Part shown: piece by piece, positions 1 through 5,413 of the stretch
How the letters are laid out: every line of letters starts with the position of its first letter
Numbering within the stretch: position 1 is the first letter of the stretch
NCBI GenBank assembly: GCA_024699575.1
Contig: JAILPF010000199.1
Location: 1 to 5,413 of the forward strand
From: Acetatifactor sp.
GTDB lineage: Bacteria; Bacillota; Clostridia; Lachnospirales; Lachnospiraceae
DNA length: 5,413 nt
Direction: 5' to 3'
Notes under the pieces: generated by a model
Told to the model about the DNA's origin: nothing
The model's database searches: none
What the model saw: the letters and a program-made list of their open reading frames with translations, nothing else
Program-made: the position numbers and the translations under genes

Positions 1-419
1 ATAATGGAATCCCTTGTCATGCCGATATTTTCCTTGCCCTTCAAATCAATTCTCATAAATGCTCTTGTGGCAACCGCATTGCCAAATCCAGAACCGCCGG
101 ATGCGCCGAGCTGAAAGAAATACAGGTAGTGACCTCCGGCAAGGAGATTTCGAACTTGTAGGTCATTTATTTTTTTTATACCGGATTCATCAGGGAGCAT
201 GGAATATAATCTGCCGTTGTCGTATGCGTTTGAAAAATAGACTATGCCGTCATGCTCACAGAACAGGCCTGAATTGTAGAGATTTCCGGCGGTATTTCCG
301 ACTGTACTGATAGAATTTTTGTCCATTTTATGTGACCTTATGGTTACAATGAGTATAACAGCAAACAGTACAACAAAAATTACAGTGATGATGGAATTTC
401 TCAGAATTTTATTTTTCAT
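1..419 (-). CDS. DUF5050-type membrane-anchored or secreted protein, N-terminal part (partial)
   Basis: The frame is open on the minus strand from an ATG at 419 to the window edge, giving 139 codons with the C-terminus missing. Residues 1-7 are basic (MKNKILR) and residues 8-26 form a hydrophobic segment, so the protein starts with a signal anchor or signal peptide. There is no lipobox cysteine. The exported part begins near residue 38 and contains GNTAGNLYNSGLFCEHDG followed by VYFSNAYDNGRLYSM, then a second unit with HYLYFFQLG. This alternation of 'Y-F' strands with D/N-G turns is what I recall of DUF5050 proteins, which look like beta-propeller repeats and are common in clostridia; their function is unknown. 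A GAGGG ribosome site lies at 435-431, 11 nt before the ATG, and a promoter is proposed at 493-465. The gene diverges from pheA and is probably unrelated to it. The reading frame and export signal are clear; the family call comes from memory of the motif. Confidence 0.8.
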   Translation of the reverse strand, partial: MKNKILRNSIITVIFVVLFAVILIVTIRSHKMDKNSISTVGNTAGNLYNSGLFCEHDGIVYFSNAYDNGRLYSMLPDESGIKKINDLQVRNLLAGGHYLYFFQLGASGGSGFGNAVATRAFMRIDLKGKENIGMTRDSI

Positions 420-464
420 CTTATCGCCGACCCTCTATGTAAATTTTTAATCTATTATGGCTTC

Positions 465-493
465 ATTATATATCATTCCCAAACAAATTTCTA
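465..493 (-). promoter_or_regulatory. Putative sigma-A promoter for the DUF5050-type gene
   Basis: On the minus strand a perfect TATAAT occupies 470-465. It is preceded by a 17-nt spacer and a -35-like TAGAAA at 493-488, which matches TTGACA at four of six positions. Transcription would start near 458, leaving a leader of about 40 nt before the ATG at 419. AT-rich DNA makes chance -10 boxes common, so the optimal spacing is the main support. Confidence 0.45.
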
Positions 494-532
494 TCATGTG
501 AAAAAGTTTTTTGATAATACAGTTCTGTTTAC

Positions 533-559
533 TTGCGAACCCAGAATTTTTGTTATAAA
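533..559 (+). promoter_or_regulatory. Putative promoter for the pheA-DUF815-ppx-ppk1 operon
   Basis: An extended -10 element, TGTTATAAA, spans 551-559 (TG, one base, TATAAA). The best nearby -35 match is TTGCGA at 533-538, but its 15-nt spacer is short. An extended -10 can make up for a weak -35. Transcription would begin near 566, only about 38 nt before the pheA start codon. That leaves no room for a T-box or a conventional attenuator downstream of this start. A second TATAAA at 571-576 lacks a good -35 and is less likely. Confidence 0.35.
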
Positions 560-585
560 CTAGATGAAAGTATAAAACGAAGATG

Positions 586-599
586 AGGAGAACGGGGAG
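586..599 (+). promoter_or_regulatory. Ribosome binding site deciding the pheA start
   Basis: Two purine-rich Shine-Dalgarno-like runs occur, AGGAG at 586-590 and GGGGAG at 594-599. Both lie downstream of the in-frame ATG at 583 and upstream of the ATG at 604, so they can serve only the latter. GGGGAG is 4 nt and AGGAG 13 nt from that ATG. This favours the shorter 374-residue protein over the 381-residue version. Confidence 0.7.
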
Positions 600-603
600 A
601 ATT

Positions 604-1728
604 ATGGATTTATTGGAGCTTAGAAAAAAGATTGACGAGATTGATTCACAGATTGTCAATTTATATGAAAGCAGAATGGATGTCAGCCGTCAGGTGGCGG
701 AATATAAAATTGAGACAGGAAAAAAGGTTTTTGACAGAGTAAGAGAGCAGGAGAAACTTGCAAAGGTAAAATCACTTACGCACAACGACTTCAACAGTCA
801 TGGAATCGAGGAACTGTTTGAACAGATTATGTCTATGAGCAGAAAGCTGCAATACCAGATGCTCGCGGAGCATGGGAGCATGGGACAGCTTCCGTTTATC
901 GGTGTGGATGAACTTGATACGAAAAAGGCGAGAGTGGTCTTTCAGGGAGCAGAAGGAGCTTATTCCCAGGCTGCAATGATGCAGTATTTCGGGGATAGTG
1001 TGAACAGCTTTCATGTGGATACCTTCCGTGATGCCATGAGCGCGATTGAGGAGGGAAGCGCGGATTTTGCAGTCCTGCCCATTGAGAATTCCACAGCCGG
1101 AATCGTCAATGAAATATATGATTTGCTTGTGGAGTTTGAAAATTATATCGTCGGGGAACAGATTATCAAAATCGAACACTGTCTGCTGGGAGTGCCGGGG
1201 GCGGTGGAAGAGGACATCAAGACAGTCTATTCACATCCCCAGTCTTTGATGCAGAGTGCTAAATTTTTGAGTGATCATGACTGGCGCCAAATCAGTATGC
1301 AGAATAATGCATTTGCAGCGAAAAAAGTGGCTGAAGACGCAGACAAGACGCAGGCTGCCATCGCCGGGGAAATCGCAGGAGAAATCTATGGCTTAAATGT
1401 TTTGAAAAAGGGTGTGAATCAATCGGGAACCAACAGCACCAGATTTATTATTGTGACCAACCAGAAAATCTTTAAAAAAGATGCACAGAAGGTGAGCATT
1501 TGCTTTGAAGTTCCTCACCAGAGCGGCTCATTGTATCATATGCTGTCTCATTTTATCTACAATAATCTGAATATGACCAAGATTGAAAGCCGCCCTATTG
1601 AGGACAGAAACTGGGAGTATCGGTTTTTCATTGATTTCGAGGGAAATCTTGCGGACAGCGCTGTGAAAAATGCATTGCGTGGACTCAGAGAAGAAGCGAG
1701 AAATATGAAGATTCTCGGAAATTACTAA
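604..1728 (+). CDS. pheA: Bifunctional chorismate mutase / prephenate dehydratase (P-protein)
   Basis: This cytoplasmic enzyme converts chorismate to prephenate and then to phenylpyruvate, the committed branch to phenylalanine. At 374 residues it has three domains. The AroQ-type chorismate mutase (about 1-90) keeps R7, R24, K35, D44, R47 and E48, which align with E. coli PheA R11, R28, K39, D48, R51 and E52. The prephenate dehydratase domain (about 108-285) shows GAEGAYSQ at 115-122, VLPIENSTAG at 157-166, SHPQSLMQ at 210-217 and the TRF signature at 279-281. The ACT domain (about 295-374) has GSLYHML at 308-314 and ESRP at 328-331, the family's phenylalanine-binding elements, so feedback inhibition is expected. 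The start at 604 is preferred over the in-frame ATG at 583 because the ribosome sites lie between them and mutase domains usually begin with M-D-L-x-x-L-R. The gene ends in tandem stops (TAATAA, 1726-1731). It is the first gene of a tight four-gene run. Confidence 0.97.
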   Translation: MDLLELRKKIDEIDSQIVNLYESRMDVSRQVAEYKIETGKKVFDRVREQEKLAKVKSLTHNDFNSHGIEELFEQIMSMSRKLQYQMLAEHGSMGQLPFIGVDELDTKKARVVFQGAEGAYSQAAMMQYFGDSVNSFHVDTFRDAMSAIEEGSADFAVLPIENSTAGIVNEIYDLLVEFENYIVGEQIIKIEHCLLGVPGAVEEDIKTVYSHPQSLMQSAKFLSDHDWRQISMQNNAFAAKKVAEDADKTQAAIAGEIAGEIYGLNVLKKGVNQSGTNSTRFIIVTNQKIFKKDAQKVSICFEVPHQSGSLYHMLSHFIYNNLNMTKIESRPIEDRNWEYRFFIDFEGNLADSAVKNALRGLREEARNMKILGNY

Positions 1729-1746
1729 TAAAAAACAGGGATTGAG

Positions 1747-1769
1747 AAAGGGACGGGCATGCCCGGATG
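1747..1769 (+). promoter_or_regulatory. Unusual translation initiation region of the DUF815 gene
   Basis: The only Shine-Dalgarno-like run, AAAGGGA at 1747-1753, is 13 nt from the ATG at 1767, which is long. A perfect palindrome, CGGGCATGCCCG (1754-1765), fills that spacer and could fold as a 4-bp GC stem that brings the two closer. The same stretch holds an out-of-frame ATG at 1759, 5 nt after AAAGGGA, giving a three-codon reading frame (M-P-G) whose TGA at 1768-1770 overlaps the real start as ATGA. No in-frame start exists upstream, because a TGA stands at 1743-1745. Confidence 0.55.
1754..1765. repeat. 12-nt perfect palindrome before the DUF815 start codon
   Basis: CGGGCATGCCCG is identical to its reverse complement. 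In RNA it could form a four-base-pair GC stem with a CAUG loop. No T-run follows, so it is not an intrinsic terminator. It could modulate initiation of the downstream gene, or be a chance occurrence in a 38-bp gap. Confidence 0.5.
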
Positions 1770-3062
1770 AAACAAATGAGAGAGCAGGAATTGATTTTAT
1801 ATCGTGATTTAGAGGATGGTGAGCTGTTACATGATATGGCATGGCTCATGGATCATTTTATGGATGAGTTTTACAATGCAGAAGATCTGGCGGGGCTCTT
1901 CTATGAGTGCATTCACAGACTGCTGGAACTGGCCGGAAATTTCGGTTTCCATGGCAATCTATGGCACTGTTATCTGGCAAATCTTTTGGTGAACAATGAG
2001 AACAGCTACAGTTGCGGATGTGAAATCCGCGGAGCGATTGACGGTACGATCAACGAAGCGGCACTTCATGATATCAAAATATTTCAGGAATTTTATCAGT
2101 ACGATTTTCGACCGATGACAGAAAAGCTTGGTGTGCCGGAATTCGGATTGATTGAGCACTATGAGAGCAGCAGACAGGAGAGCAAGGTGTACAACACCAG
2201 AATCTGCGCCAGAATCTGTGAACTTGCGGAGAAATTCTGCCAAAATCATACGCCGGATGAAATGAAAGATACACTGACAGAGTTTTATAAGGAGTACGGT
2301 GTGGGCAAATTCGGATTACATAAATCTTTCCGGATTGTTCATGATGAGAGCGGTGTACATATTGTTCCGATTTTAAACATTGCCCATGTAAAGCTGGATG
2401 ATCTGGTAGGGTATGAACTCCCAAAGCAGAAACTTGTGGAAAACACAGAAGCTTTTGTGAGTGGTCGCAAGGCGAATAACTGTCTTCTCTTCGGAGACGC
2501 GGGAACAGGTAAATCCTCCAGCATCAAAGCAATTGCAAACGAATATTATGACAGAGGCTTACGAATTATCGAGGTATATAAGCATCAGTTCCAGGATCTG
2601 AATGAAGTAATCACACAGATTAAGAACCGCAATTACCGGTTCATTATTTACATGGATGATTTGAGTTTTGAGGAATTTGAGATTGAGTATAAATATCTGA
2701 AGGCCGTCATCGAGGGCGGTCTGGAGAAGAAACCGGAGAATATTCTCATATATGCCACATCCAACCGCAGACATCTCATCCGGGAGAATTATAGCGATAA
2801 AGAGGAAATCAGGGAGGATATGCATACGAGCGATACCGTCCAGGAGAAGCTTTCCCTGGTATACCGTTTTGGTGTTACCATTTACTTCGGAAAGCCGGAT
2901 AAAAAGGAATTCCAACATATCGTGTCTGTGCTGGCACAGAGGTATGGTGTGGAAATGGAGGAGGAAGCACTGCTTGCTGAGGCAAACAAGTGGGAACTTT
3001 CACACGGTGGACTTTCCGGAAGGACTGCACAGCAATTTATTGATTATTTGCTTGGAAAATAA
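1767..3062 (+). CDS. DUF815-type AAA+ ATPase with N-terminal extension
   Basis: This 431-residue cytoplasmic protein has a C-terminal P-loop ATPase module. Walker A is GDAGTGKS at 243-250, Walker B is FIIYMDD at 292-298, a sensor-1-like ATSN ends at N333, a probable arginine finger is R367 in LVYRFG, and a sensor-2-like SGR ends at R419. The lead-in GYELPKQKLVENTEAF (215-230) and the order of motifs match DUF815 (PF05673) as I know it; the cellular role of that family is not established. Residues 1 to about 200 lie before the ATPase core, look mostly helical, and carry several cysteines (C48, C68, C83, C85, C147, C151, C158) with no clear metal-binding spacing. I cannot assign that part. No signal peptide or membrane segment is seen. 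The start at 1767 is the first in-frame ATG after a TGA; the ATG at 1776 is an alternative. The gap to pheA is 38 bp and to the Ppx-like gene 18 bp, so co-transcription is likely and a link with polyphosphate or nucleotide-phosphate metabolism is possible. The ATPase call is firm; the biological role is unknown. Confidence 0.88.
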   Translation: MKQMREQELILYRDLEDGELLHDMAWLMDHFMDEFYNAEDLAGLFYECIHRLLELAGNFGFHGNLWHCYLANLLVNNENSYSCGCEIRGAIDGTINEAALHDIKIFQEFYQYDFRPMTEKLGVPEFGLIEHYESSRQESKVYNTRICARICELAEKFCQNHTPDEMKDTLTEFYKEYGVGKFGLHKSFRIVHDESGVHIVPILNIAHVKLDDLVGYELPKQKLVENTEAFVSGRKANNCLLFGDAGTGKSSSIKAIANEYYDRGLRIIEVYKHQFQDLNEVITQIKNRNYRFIIYMDDLSFEEFEIEYKYLKAVIEGGLEKKPENILIYATSNRRHLIRENYSDKEEIREDMHTSDTVQEKLSLVYRFGVTIYFGKPDKKEFQHIVSVLAQRYGVEMEEEALLAEANKWELSHGGLSGRTAQQFIDYLLGK

Positions 3063-3080
3063 AAGAGCGGAGGAGAAAGT

Positions 3081-4622
3081 ATGAGCGTTAAGACCTTTGC
3101 GGCAATTGATATCGGCAGTTTTGAACAGACAATGAAAATATATGAATTGTCCGGCAAAAATACGATGCGTGAAATCGACTGTGTTTCCAAAAGGCTGAAT
3201 CTGGGAAGTGATACTTATGCGAAGGGCAAAATCGGTAACGAGAAAATGGATGAGTTATGCGAGACGCTGAAGGAATTCTCCAAGATTATGGATACCTATA
3301 AAGTGAATGCTTACAGAGCCTATGGAACCAGCGCTATCAGGGAGACTGCAAACACGGAGATTCTTCTGGACCAGATTGCTCAGAGGACAGGAATTTTCGT
3401 AGAGGTTTTAAGCAATTCCGAGCAACGCTTTCTGGATTATAAATCCATTGCGTCCAGGGGGGAGAGTTTTCGAAAAATTATTGAAGAAAAAACGGCTGTT
3501 GTGGATGTGGGAGGAAGCAGTATCCAGCTGTCATTGTTTGAGAATGATACGCTTGTGTCCACGCAGAATCTGAAATTGGGCGTGCTTCGTATCCGGGATA
3601 TGCTGCGGACAATAAATGCCGGACATACGCAGGTGGAGGAACTGGTGGATGAGATGGCATCGGCTCAGCTTGCTACCTACAAAAAGCTATACCTGAAGGA
3701 CAGAGAAATTCATAATCTCATCATTGTGGATGATTATATTTCTCCCATTGCTATCAAACGCTCAAAAAATAGCGACAGGCAAGTGGTGACATCCACAGAT
3801 ATGTGTGATAAATATCTGAAGATGTATCGGGAAAACAACCGTATGCAGCTTGCACAGTTCTTTGACATCCCGGAGGAGAGTGTGGAGCTGGTACAAATCA
3901 GTGCCATTTTAATCAGACGTATCGCACTGCTTATGGGAGTAGAACATATCTGGGCACCCGGAGTAACTCTGTGCGACGGTATGGTGTATGAGTATGCGGA
4001 GCAATGCAAAATGCTTTCCGGGGAACATGATTTTGAGAAGGATATCGTGGCATGCGCAGCCAATATCAGTAAACGTTACATGGGCAGCAAGAAACGAGGG
4101 GAGACTCTCGAACAGATTACTACGACGATTTTTGACAGTATGAAGAAGATACACGGACTGGGGAAGCGAGAGCGATTATATCTTAGAATTGCGGCGATTC
4201 TGCATGATTGTGGAAAATATATCAGTCTGATGAACATCGGTGAGAGTTCCTACAACATCATTATGGCTACAGAGATTATCGGATTATCACATCTCGAGAG
4301 AGAGATAGTTGCCAATATTGTCCGGTTTAATCACAGTAAATTTGAGTATCAAAACAGTATGTCCATAGGCAGTCTTGACAGAGAAGCTTATCTGGTTGTG
4401 GCGAAGCTTGTGGCAATCCTGAGACTGGCAAACAGTCTGGATAGAAGTCACAAGCAGAAATTTAAGGGAATAAAAGCGTCGGTCCATGAACACGAGCTTG
4501 TTTTAAGCGTGGATACGCAGGAGGATATTACGCTGGAGTCCAGTTTTTTTGCAATGTATACTGATTTCTTTAAAGAAGTGTTCAGCATTACTCCGGTTTT
4601 GAAGCAGAAAAAACATTTTTAA
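3081..4622 (+). CDS. ppx: Ppx/GppA family phosphatase with C-terminal HD-like domain (probable exopolyphosphatase)
   Basis: Ppx/GppA enzymes cut terminal phosphate from polyphosphate or convert pppGpp to ppGpp, in the cytoplasm. This protein has 513 residues, the usual length of the long two-domain form. The actin-fold part (about 1-305) shows AAIDIGS at 7-13, AYGTSAIRETA at 80-90, VLSNSEQRFLDY at 109-120, VVDVGGSS at 140-147 and WAPGVTLCDGMVYEY at 291-305. E114 aligns with the family's catalytic glutamate. Departures from the common motifs are F14 for Asn in D-x-G-S-N, S146 for the third Gly of D-x-G-G-G-S, and N112 for the Gly of the S-G-x-E-E-A motif. The HD-like part (about 320-505) has H358, ILHDCGKY with H375-D376, and RLANSLDRSH at 448-457. 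The start is set by a strong GGAGGAG at 3069-3075, 5 nt from the ATG. The gene lies 18 bp after the ATPase gene and 12 bp before ppk1, which favours a polyP role over pppGpp. Family membership is firm; substrate and activity are inferred. Confidence 0.88.
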   Translation: MSVKTFAAIDIGSFEQTMKIYELSGKNTMREIDCVSKRLNLGSDTYAKGKIGNEKMDELCETLKEFSKIMDTYKVNAYRAYGTSAIRETANTEILLDQIAQRTGIFVEVLSNSEQRFLDYKSIASRGESFRKIIEEKTAVVDVGGSSIQLSLFENDTLVSTQNLKLGVLRIRDMLRTINAGHTQVEELVDEMASAQLATYKKLYLKDREIHNLIIVDDYISPIAIKRSKNSDRQVVTSTDMCDKYLKMYRENNRMQLAQFFDIPEESVELVQISAILIRRIALLMGVEHIWAPGVTLCDGMVYEYAEQCKMLSGEHDFEKDIVACAANISKRYMGSKKRGETLEQITTTIFDSMKKIHGLGKRERLYLRIAAILHDCGKYISLMNIGESSYNIIMATEIIGLSHLEREIVANIVRFNHSKFEYQNSMSIGSLDREAYLVVAKLVAILRLANSLDRSHKQKFKGIKASVHEHELVLSVDTQEDITLESSFFAMYTDFFKEVFSITPVLKQKKHF

Positions 4623-4634
4623 GGGAGGCAGGCT

Positions 4635-5413
4635 ATGGGTGATAAAGGACAGAAACACATCGATTTTAGGAATCCGAAATATTACAGCAATCGTGAACTG
4701 AGCTGGATATTATTCGATCACCGTGTTCTGAATGAAGCGCGTGATAAAAATACGCTTTTGTTTGAACGCCTGAAGTTCTTAAGTATCACTGCGTCCAATC
4801 TGGATGAGTTCTTTATGATTCGAGTTGCATCCCTGAAAGACATGGTCAATGCCGGCTATACGAAACCGGATATTGCGGGACTGACACCTGCAGAGCAGTT
4901 GAAGAAGCTGCACGAGGCAATTCATGAACTGGTGGATCTGCAGTATTCGACGTTCAATCGTTCGCTGGTACCGCAGCTGGAAAGCAATGGGCTTCATATC
5001 ATCCGAAGGCATGAACAGCTCAGCAAAGCGGAGGCTGCATTTGTAGATCACTATTTTGAGGAGAATGTGTATCCGGTGCTTACACCCATGGCGGTGGATT
5101 CCTCAAGACCGTTTCCGTTGATTCGTAATAAATCGCTGAATATTGGAGCACTTTTGCGGAAAAAGGAGCGAAAAAATGAATTGGAATTTGCCACGGTGCA
5201 GGTTCCGAGTGTACTGGAACGTGTTGTGGAATTACCTTCCGGCACGGAAAAACGCAAGGTGATACTCCTCGAGGAGGTCATCGAGAGGAATATTCACAAG
5301 CTTTTTTTGAATTATCAGATTGAGTGTGCACATCCTTTCAGAATTATGAGAAATGCGGATTTGACGATTGAGGAGGATGAGGCGGCTGACCTGCTCAAGG
5401 AAATCGAAAAGCA
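4635..5413 (+). CDS. ppk1: Polyphosphate kinase 1, N-terminal part (partial)
   Basis: Ppk1 reversibly moves the terminal phosphate of ATP onto polyphosphate chains; the enzyme is cytoplasmic or membrane-associated. The first 259 codons are present and the frame runs off the right edge. The N-domain (about 15-115) shows NRELSWILFDHRVLNEA at 19-35 and LKFLSITASNLDEFFMIRVA at 46-65. N55 in SNLDEF aligns with the ATP-contacting Asn45 of E. coli Ppk. The head domain begins near residue 125, with NVYPVLTPMAVD at 144-155 and RPFPL at 158-162. The phosphorylated histidine and both C-terminal catalytic domains lie outside the window, so catalytic completeness cannot be judged. A strong AAGGGAGG at 4621-4628 overlaps the stop codon of the preceding gene and sits 6 nt before the ATG. 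The 12-bp gap to that gene implies an operon and probable translational coupling. Full-length relatives have roughly 690-720 residues. Confidence 0.96.
   Translation, partial: MGDKGQKHIDFRNPKYYSNRELSWILFDHRVLNEARDKNTLLFERLKFLSITASNLDEFFMIRVASLKDMVNAGYTKPDIAGLTPAEQLKKLHEAIHELVDLQYSTFNRSLVPQLESNGLHIIRRHEQLSKAEAAFVDHYFEENVYPVLTPMAVDSSRPFPLIRNKSLNIGALLRKKERKNELEFATVQVPSVLERVVELPSGTEKRKVILLEEVIERNIHKLFLNYQIECAHPFRIMRNADLTIEEDEAADLLKEIEK

Larger units (their letters stand above)
420..603. other. Divergent intergenic region between the DUF5050-type gene and pheA
   Basis: This 184-bp AT-rich stretch separates two divergent genes and holds the two promoter candidates and both ribosome sites. Its longest inverted repeat is a loose AT-only one, TATCA (492-496) against TGATA (512-516), around AAAAAGTTTTTT; it has no GC stem and no terminator form. 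A short SD-less frame from GTG 498 to TAG 563 contains four Phe codons (507-512, 528-530, 549-551), but there is no attenuator stem to go with it. I see no riboswitch, T-box or small RNA signature. Confidence 0.7.

Noticed and set aside
170..177. Run of eight T (A8 in the coding strand) within the DUF5050-type gene as a possible phase-variable slippage tract
   Set aside because: The run encodes part of I-K-K-I in frame, eight bases is short for phase variation, and AT-rich genes contain such runs by chance.
59..310. 83-codon plus-strand frame over the DUF5050-type gene
   Set aside because: The minus-strand frame is continuous, has an export signal and family-like repeats; the plus-strand frame is Arg/Cys-rich with no recognisable content.
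501..512. AAAAAGTTTTTT as a terminator or operator
   Set aside because: The stem would be pure A-T with almost no loop, and the region lies between divergent genes, where a terminator has no role.
498..563. Possible Phe-rich leader peptide (GTG start, 21 codons, four Phe codons) upstream of pheA, as in a phenylalanine attenuator
   Set aside because: It has no Shine-Dalgarno site. Most of it lies upstream of the transcription start predicted from the extended -10 at 551-559. No GC-rich terminator or antiterminator stem follows. TTT codons are expected by chance in AT-rich DNA.
583..603. N-terminal extension of PheA from the ATG at 583
   Set aside because: The seven extra residues would begin upstream of both purine-rich ribosome sites, have no site of their own, and add nothing seen in chorismate mutase domains.
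772..1179. 135-codon minus-strand open frame inside pheA
   Set aside because: It lies wholly within a clearly conserved gene, has no recognisable protein features, and is best explained as an antisense shadow.
1528..1842. 104-codon minus-strand frame spanning the pheA end and the DUF815 start
   Set aside because: It overlaps two well-supported plus-strand genes, shows no ribosome site or domain, and its composition is that of a shadow frame.

Overview
The window looks like chromosome of an anaerobic Bacillota species, most likely a Lachnospiraceae-type clostridium. The support is a DUF5050-type exported protein, a P-protein PheA beginning directly at the chorismate mutase helix, purine-rich Shine-Dalgarno sites (GGAGGAG, AGGGAGG), tight gene spacing and moderate GC. 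The genus cannot be fixed from the sequence alone, and no mobile element, tRNA, rRNA or CRISPR array is visible.

Layout: positions 1-419 hold the N-terminal part of a minus-strand gene for a membrane-anchored or secreted DUF5050-type protein that runs off the left edge. Positions 420-603 form an AT-rich divergent intergenic region with a plausible promoter for each direction. From 604 to the right edge, four plus-strand genes are packed with gaps of 38, 18 and 12 bp and no visible terminator. They are pheA (bifunctional chorismate mutase/prephenate dehydratase with an ACT domain), a DUF815-type AAA+ ATPase with a long N-terminal extension, a divergent Ppx/GppA phosphatase with a C-terminal HD-like domain, and the first 259 codons of ppk1 (polyphosphate kinase).

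Functionally, the last two genes form a polyphosphate turnover pair: Ppk1 makes polyP from ATP, and Ppx/GppA enzymes hydrolyse polyP or pppGpp. The DUF815 ATPase sits directly before them and is probably co-transcribed. This makes it a candidate polyP-linked or stringent-response-linked ATPase, which is an inference from position only. PheA supplies prephenate and phenylpyruvate for phenylalanine synthesis. Its place at the head of the same transcription unit would tie aromatic amino-acid synthesis to polyP metabolism, or may just reflect shared use of one promoter.

The points most worth a second look are the DUF815 gene in a polyP operon, the altered phosphate-binding and HD residues of the Ppx homologue, and the odd translation start region of the DUF815 gene. 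That region has a 12-nt perfect palindrome and a three-codon minicistron whose stop overlaps the start codon.
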